Source: Verrucomicrobiales bacterium
GTDB lineage: Bacteria > Verrucomicrobiota > Verrucomicrobiia > Limisphaerales > Palsa-1400
Direction of reading: 5' to 3'
Length of the DNA stretch: 64,000 bases
Assembly: GCA_003138485.1 (NCBI GenBank)
Contig: PLGF01000175.1
Span: 2,052 to 66,051, forward strand
The stretch's first letter is position 1; the number at the start of each line of letters is the position of its first letter. The notes beneath the pieces are model-generated. The model had not been told where the DNA came from. It saw only the letters and a program-made list of their open reading frames with translations, and did no database searches. Both the position numbers and the translations under genes were made by a program. This document shows, in pieces, positions 61,234 to 64,000 of the stretch.

Positions 61234-62493
61234 TCAAGCGACATCCGCCGTTTCAGCCTGGGGGGCTGGAGCGGCCATGGACCTTCCGGCGATCCAGCCG
61301 GTTGTCCACGCCGCCTGGAAATTGAAGCCGCCCGTCAGGCCGTCGATATCCAGGAGTTCGCCGCCGAAGAAAAGGTTTGGACAGAGCCGGCTCTCCATGG
61401 TCTTGAAATTGACTTCGCTTAAGCGCACGCCGCCGCAGGTGACGAACTCATCCTGGTTGAGGCTTCTTCCCACGGCTTGCAGCCTGGCGCCGGAGAGTTG
61501 TTGGATGAGCCGGTGCCGCGCCGAGGCGGACAATTCCGCCCAGCGGGTCGGACGGGCAATGCCCGAGGAGAGGACCAGGGCCTGCCAGAGGCGGGCGGGG
61601 AGCGGTGGAAGTGTAGAATTGACAATAAGCCGCGCCGGTTGCGCCGCGCGCCGGGCCTCCAACCGAGCCGCCAGCGCCTCATGGTCCAGACCCGGCAGCC
61701 AGTTGACCTGCAACGGGAATTGATAATTCAATCCGTGCAGCGCCCGCGCGCCCCAGGAGGAGAGCCGCAGTATGGCGGGGCCGCTCACGCCCGCGTGGGT
61801 CACCAGCAGCGCGCCGCGCTCGCGCAGTCCCAGGCCGGGGATGGAGACCTCAACCGGCTGGACAGAAATCCCCGCCAACCCGCGCAGCCAGGGGTCCGCG
61901 ATATGGAAAGTGAAAAGCGACGGCGCCGGCGGCTCCAGAGTGTGGCCAAGCGACTGTGCCAGTTGGCCGGCCGCGGCGGCGCGGCAACCGCCGGTGGCCA
62001 GCATCAGCCGCCGGCAACGGAGCGTTTCGCCGCCGGTCAAGCCGAGCGCAAAACCACCCTCGTCCGACCGGACCACGCGCTCCAGGCCCCGCTTGGCCAA
62101 CAGTTCGACGCCCGCGGCCCGTGCCGCGCGGAGCAAACACTCGATGATGGTCTGCGAGGAATTGCTAACGGGGAAAAGGCGGCCGTCCGGCTCCGTTTTG
62201 AGTGGCACGCCGCGGGCGGCAAACCACGCGATGGTATCGCGAGGCTGAAAGACCCGGAACGGTCCCGCCAGCGCGGCGCCGCCTCGCGGATAATGGGCGG
62301 TAAGTTCGCGGGCGTCGAAACACGCATGAGTGACGTTGCAACGCCCGCCGCCGGAAATCCGCACTTTGGAAAGGAACTGCGCGCTTTTCTCCAGCACCAT
62401 GATTCCGGTTCCCGGCGCCGCTTCCGCGCAGACGATCGCCGCGAAAATTCCGCTGGCTCCGCCGCCCGCGACCACGACATGCCGCTGGTTCAT
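61234..62493 (-). CDS. HI0933/YhiN-type FAD-dependent oxidoreductase
   Basis: A 419-residue flavoprotein. It has the dinucleotide motif VVAGGGASGIFAAI, the family signature KVRISGGGRCNVTH, GRLFPVSN, FTFHIADPWLRGLAGISV, VTHAGVSGPAILRLS, and the FAD-binding end LFFGGELLDIDGLTGGFNFQAAWTTG. The reaction is unclear in most members. ATG 62493 (MNQRHVVV) is chosen; a longer frame runs into the divergent RluA-type gene. Confidence 0.9.
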   Translation of the reverse strand: MNQRHVVVAGGGASGIFAAIVCAEAAPGTGIMVLEKSAQFLSKVRISGGGRCNVTHACFDARELTAHYPRGGAALAGPFRVFQPRDTIAWFAARGVPLKTEPDGRLFPVSNSSQTIIECLLRAARAAGVELLAKRGLERVVRSDEGGFALGLTGGETLRCRRLMLATGGCRAAAAGQLAQSLGHTLEPPAPSLFTFHIADPWLRGLAGISVQPVEVSIPGLGLRERGALLVTHAGVSGPAILRLSSWGARALHGLNYQFPLQVNWLPGLDHEALAARLEARRAAQPARLIVNSTLPPLPARLWQALVLSSGIARPTRWAELSASARHRLIQQLSGARLQAVGRSLNQDEFVTCGGVRLSEVNFKTMESRLCPNLFFGGELLDIDGLTGGFNFQAAWTTGWIAGRSMAAPAPQAETADVA

Positions 62494-62563
62494 CCCGGCA
62501 ACGTTACGGCAGACGCAGGCCAAAGTCTCTGACGATCGGTTTGATTTTGGCCAAATCCAGTCC

Positions 62564-63598
62564 ATGCTTGCGCTGATGAATGATGCCCGCGCCGAACACG
62601 AAAGCCAGCCCCTCCTGCATTGGCTGCTGCAGCGGCATCCCGGCACCCCCAAGACGCGGGCCAAACAGTGGATCCTGGCCGGGCGCGTCAGCGTCGGGGG
62701 CGTGGTTCTGCGTAAACCGCATCAGTTGCTCCGCGATCCGGGGGAGACGCTGCGGCTGCTTGGCCGCCATGCCACCACGCTGGATTGCGGCTCCGGCTGG
62801 CGGATTCATCCGCGCGTCGGGTTGCTCTTCCTTGATTCCGCGCTGGCGATTGTCAATAAAGGTCCCGGCCTCATCGCCGTGCCGGCAGTCAATTGCGACC
62901 TTTCCGCCCTGAGCATCCTTGCCGACTTCCTGGCCGGCAAACTCAAAGCCAGGGAGCCAGGCGTAGCGGGAAGAACGCTGCCTCCGGCTTATCGCAAACT
63001 CCAGCCGCTGCCCGTTCACCGCCTTGACCAGTTTACCAGCGGCGTTTTTTGCATCGCTCTCAGCCCGGCGGCGCGCGGGTCCCTGATCGAACAGTTGAAG
63101 GCGCATACAATGAAACGCGAATATATCGCGTACGTCGAAGGGCGCGCGCCCAATCGCTCCGGCGTCTGGCGCAACTGGCTGGAACCAAGCGCGGACGGTC
63201 TGCGCCAGCAAATCGTCCCCGCCGCCCGGGCCGCCACGGCGCCGGACAGCGCGCGAGAGGCCATCACCCACTACGAGGTCGTGGCCGAGTATCCTCTCTC
63301 CGGCGGCAAGCGTTTCGCCACCAAGTTGCGGCTCCGCCTTGAAACCGGGCGCAAACATCAAATCCGCGCCCAGGCAGCCCACGCCGGGTTGCCGTTGATC
63401 GGCGACCGGACCTACAATCCAAAGTGCCGGGAAACTCCTGGCGGCGGTGAATCGATCCCTTTCCCGCGGCAGGCCTTGCACGCCGAAGTGTTGACCTTGG
63501 AACATCCGCAGCAGCCGGGCAAACGGATGTCGTGGACGGCCCCGTTGCCCAACGACCTTTGTCAACTCGAAGCCGCCTTGCGGGCGTCCGAGATTTGA
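62564..63598 (+). CDS. RluA-family RNA pseudouridine synthase
   Basis: A 344-residue protein. An S4-like RNA-binding part is at the N-terminus (TKTRAKQWILAGRVSVGGVVLRKPHQLLRDPGETL-type region). The catalytic domain has LPVHRLDQFTSGVFCIAL with the catalytic Asp at about residue 155, KREYIAYVEGR, LRLETGRKHQIRAQAAHAGLPLIGDRTY and LHAEVLTLEHP. It isomerises uridines in rRNA or tRNA. ATG 62564 is chosen, with 62576 as an alternative. It is divergent from the flavoprotein gene. Confidence 0.88.
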   Translation: MLALMNDARAEHESQPLLHWLLQRHPGTPKTRAKQWILAGRVSVGGVVLRKPHQLLRDPGETLRLLGRHATTLDCGSGWRIHPRVGLLFLDSALAIVNKGPGLIAVPAVNCDLSALSILADFLAGKLKAREPGVAGRTLPPAYRKLQPLPVHRLDQFTSGVFCIALSPAARGSLIEQLKAHTMKREYIAYVEGRAPNRSGVWRNWLEPSADGLRQQIVPAARAATAPDSAREAITHYEVVAEYPLSGGKRFATKLRLRLETGRKHQIRAQAAHAGLPLIGDRTYNPKCRETPGGGESIPFPRQALHAEVLTLEHPQQPGKRMSWTAPLPNDLCQLEAALRASEI

Positions 63599-63644
63599 GC
63601 GTGTCTGGCCAGGAGCCGAAACTTCGGCAATGATCAATGCGCTT

Positions 63645-64000
63645 CTACTTTTCGGGCGGGGCGGGCGGCATGTTGGTGATGACCTCGACCTTCTCGCCGT
63701 TTTTGAATCCTTCGGCGGAGGGGACTTTGATGATCTGGCCGCTGACGACGGGTGTTGTGGTGGTGGCGGCAGGGGCGGCGTTGGCTGCGGCGGGCCGCAT
63801 GACGCTGGTGGGTGCGGCGGGAGCAACGGCGGGAGGCGCGGGAGGCACGATGGAGAGCAGTTCGATCTCAAAGATCAGGACGGAATTGGGGCCGATTTTT
63901 GCTCCCATCGATCGCTTGCCGTAGGCCAGGTCTGAAGGAATAACGACCTCCCATTTGGAACCGACCTTCATCATTGGCAGTATCTCCGACCAACCCTTGA
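63645..64000 (-). CDS. FKBP-type peptidyl-prolyl isomerase (C-terminal part, cut by window edge)
   Basis: The last 118 residues of a protein that enters from the right edge. [27 protein letters not shown] and FEIELLSI are the end of an FKBP domain. An Ala/Pro/Thr-rich tail of about 70 residues follows, ending in a small segment with [21 protein letters not shown]. Exported FKBP isomerases of this type help fold envelope proteins. An internal ATG at 63974 is not the true start. Confidence 0.88.
   Translation of the reverse strand, partial: KGWSEILPMMKVGSKWEVVIPSDLAYGKRSMGAKIGPNSVLIFEIELLSIVPPAPPAVAPAAPTSVMRPAAANAAPAATTTTPVVSGQIIKVPSAEGFKNGEKVEVITNMPPAPPEK

Overview
The window looks like a chromosomal segment of a GC-rich Gram-negative bacterium, most probably a verrucomicrobium of the Pedosphaera/Limisphaera kind or a close relative in the PVC group. 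The reasons are a prepilin-like exported protein with the [16 protein letters not shown] leader, a zinc-ribbon Ser/Thr kinase paired with an ECF-like sigma factor, many short intergenic repeats of the AATGACGAA type, and outer-membrane systems (RND pump, TolC-like channels, T2SS ExeA/GspB). The phylum is an inference from gene style; no rRNA is present.

Layout. 0.2-6.7 kb: a TetR regulator and a complete three-part RND efflux pump on the + strand. 6.8-9.8 kb (-): a membrane Ser/Thr kinase followed by a sigma factor. 9.9-14.4 kb (+): ExeA-like ATPase, GspB-like protein, threonyl-tRNA synthetase and an anchored zinc-ribbon protein. 14.4-21.6 kb: a small accessory region. A single-polypeptide type IIG restriction-modification gene lies between two 130-bp copies of the 3' end of a host gene; an esterase, a hicBA toxin-antitoxin pair bracketed by a short interspersed repeat, a 19-bp-arm hairpin and tRNA-Leu follow.

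21.7-29.2 kb (-): a tightly coupled four-gene operon, TolC-like channel, PhnD-like binding protein, membrane hybrid histidine kinase and soluble hybrid histidine kinase, joined by ATGA overlaps except before the last gene. 29.5-31.4 kb (+): a small exported protein and a REC-HDOD protein. 31.4-49.1 kb (-): one uninterrupted flagellar operon of 22 genes from flgB to flhF, with a near-consensus sigma-54 promoter just upstream of flgB. It encodes the rod/MS-ring, switch, export apparatus, hook cap, hook-length control and hook genes. Filament, stator and late rod/ring genes are not in the window. Two switch proteins are odd: FliG has lost the recognisable C-terminal torque domain, and FliM lacks the N-terminal CheY-binding motif.

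49.1-57.3 kb: an unrecognised reading frame, tRNA-Ser, a NIPSNAP protein, a basic repeat protein, a two-subunit 2-oxoacid:ferredoxin oxidoreductase, a quinone-oxidoreductase-like enzyme, a YggT-like membrane protein and a prepilin-like protein. 57.3-64 kb: a disaccharide uptake-and-phosphorolysis pair (GPH symporter and GH94 phosphorylase), an HI0933-type flavoprotein, an RluA-type pseudouridine synthase and the C-terminus of an FKBP-type prolyl isomerase cut by the window edge.

Across the window several genes have a -10 box so close to the start codon that the mRNA should be leaderless, including tetR, the restriction-modification gene, hicB and the basic repeat protein.
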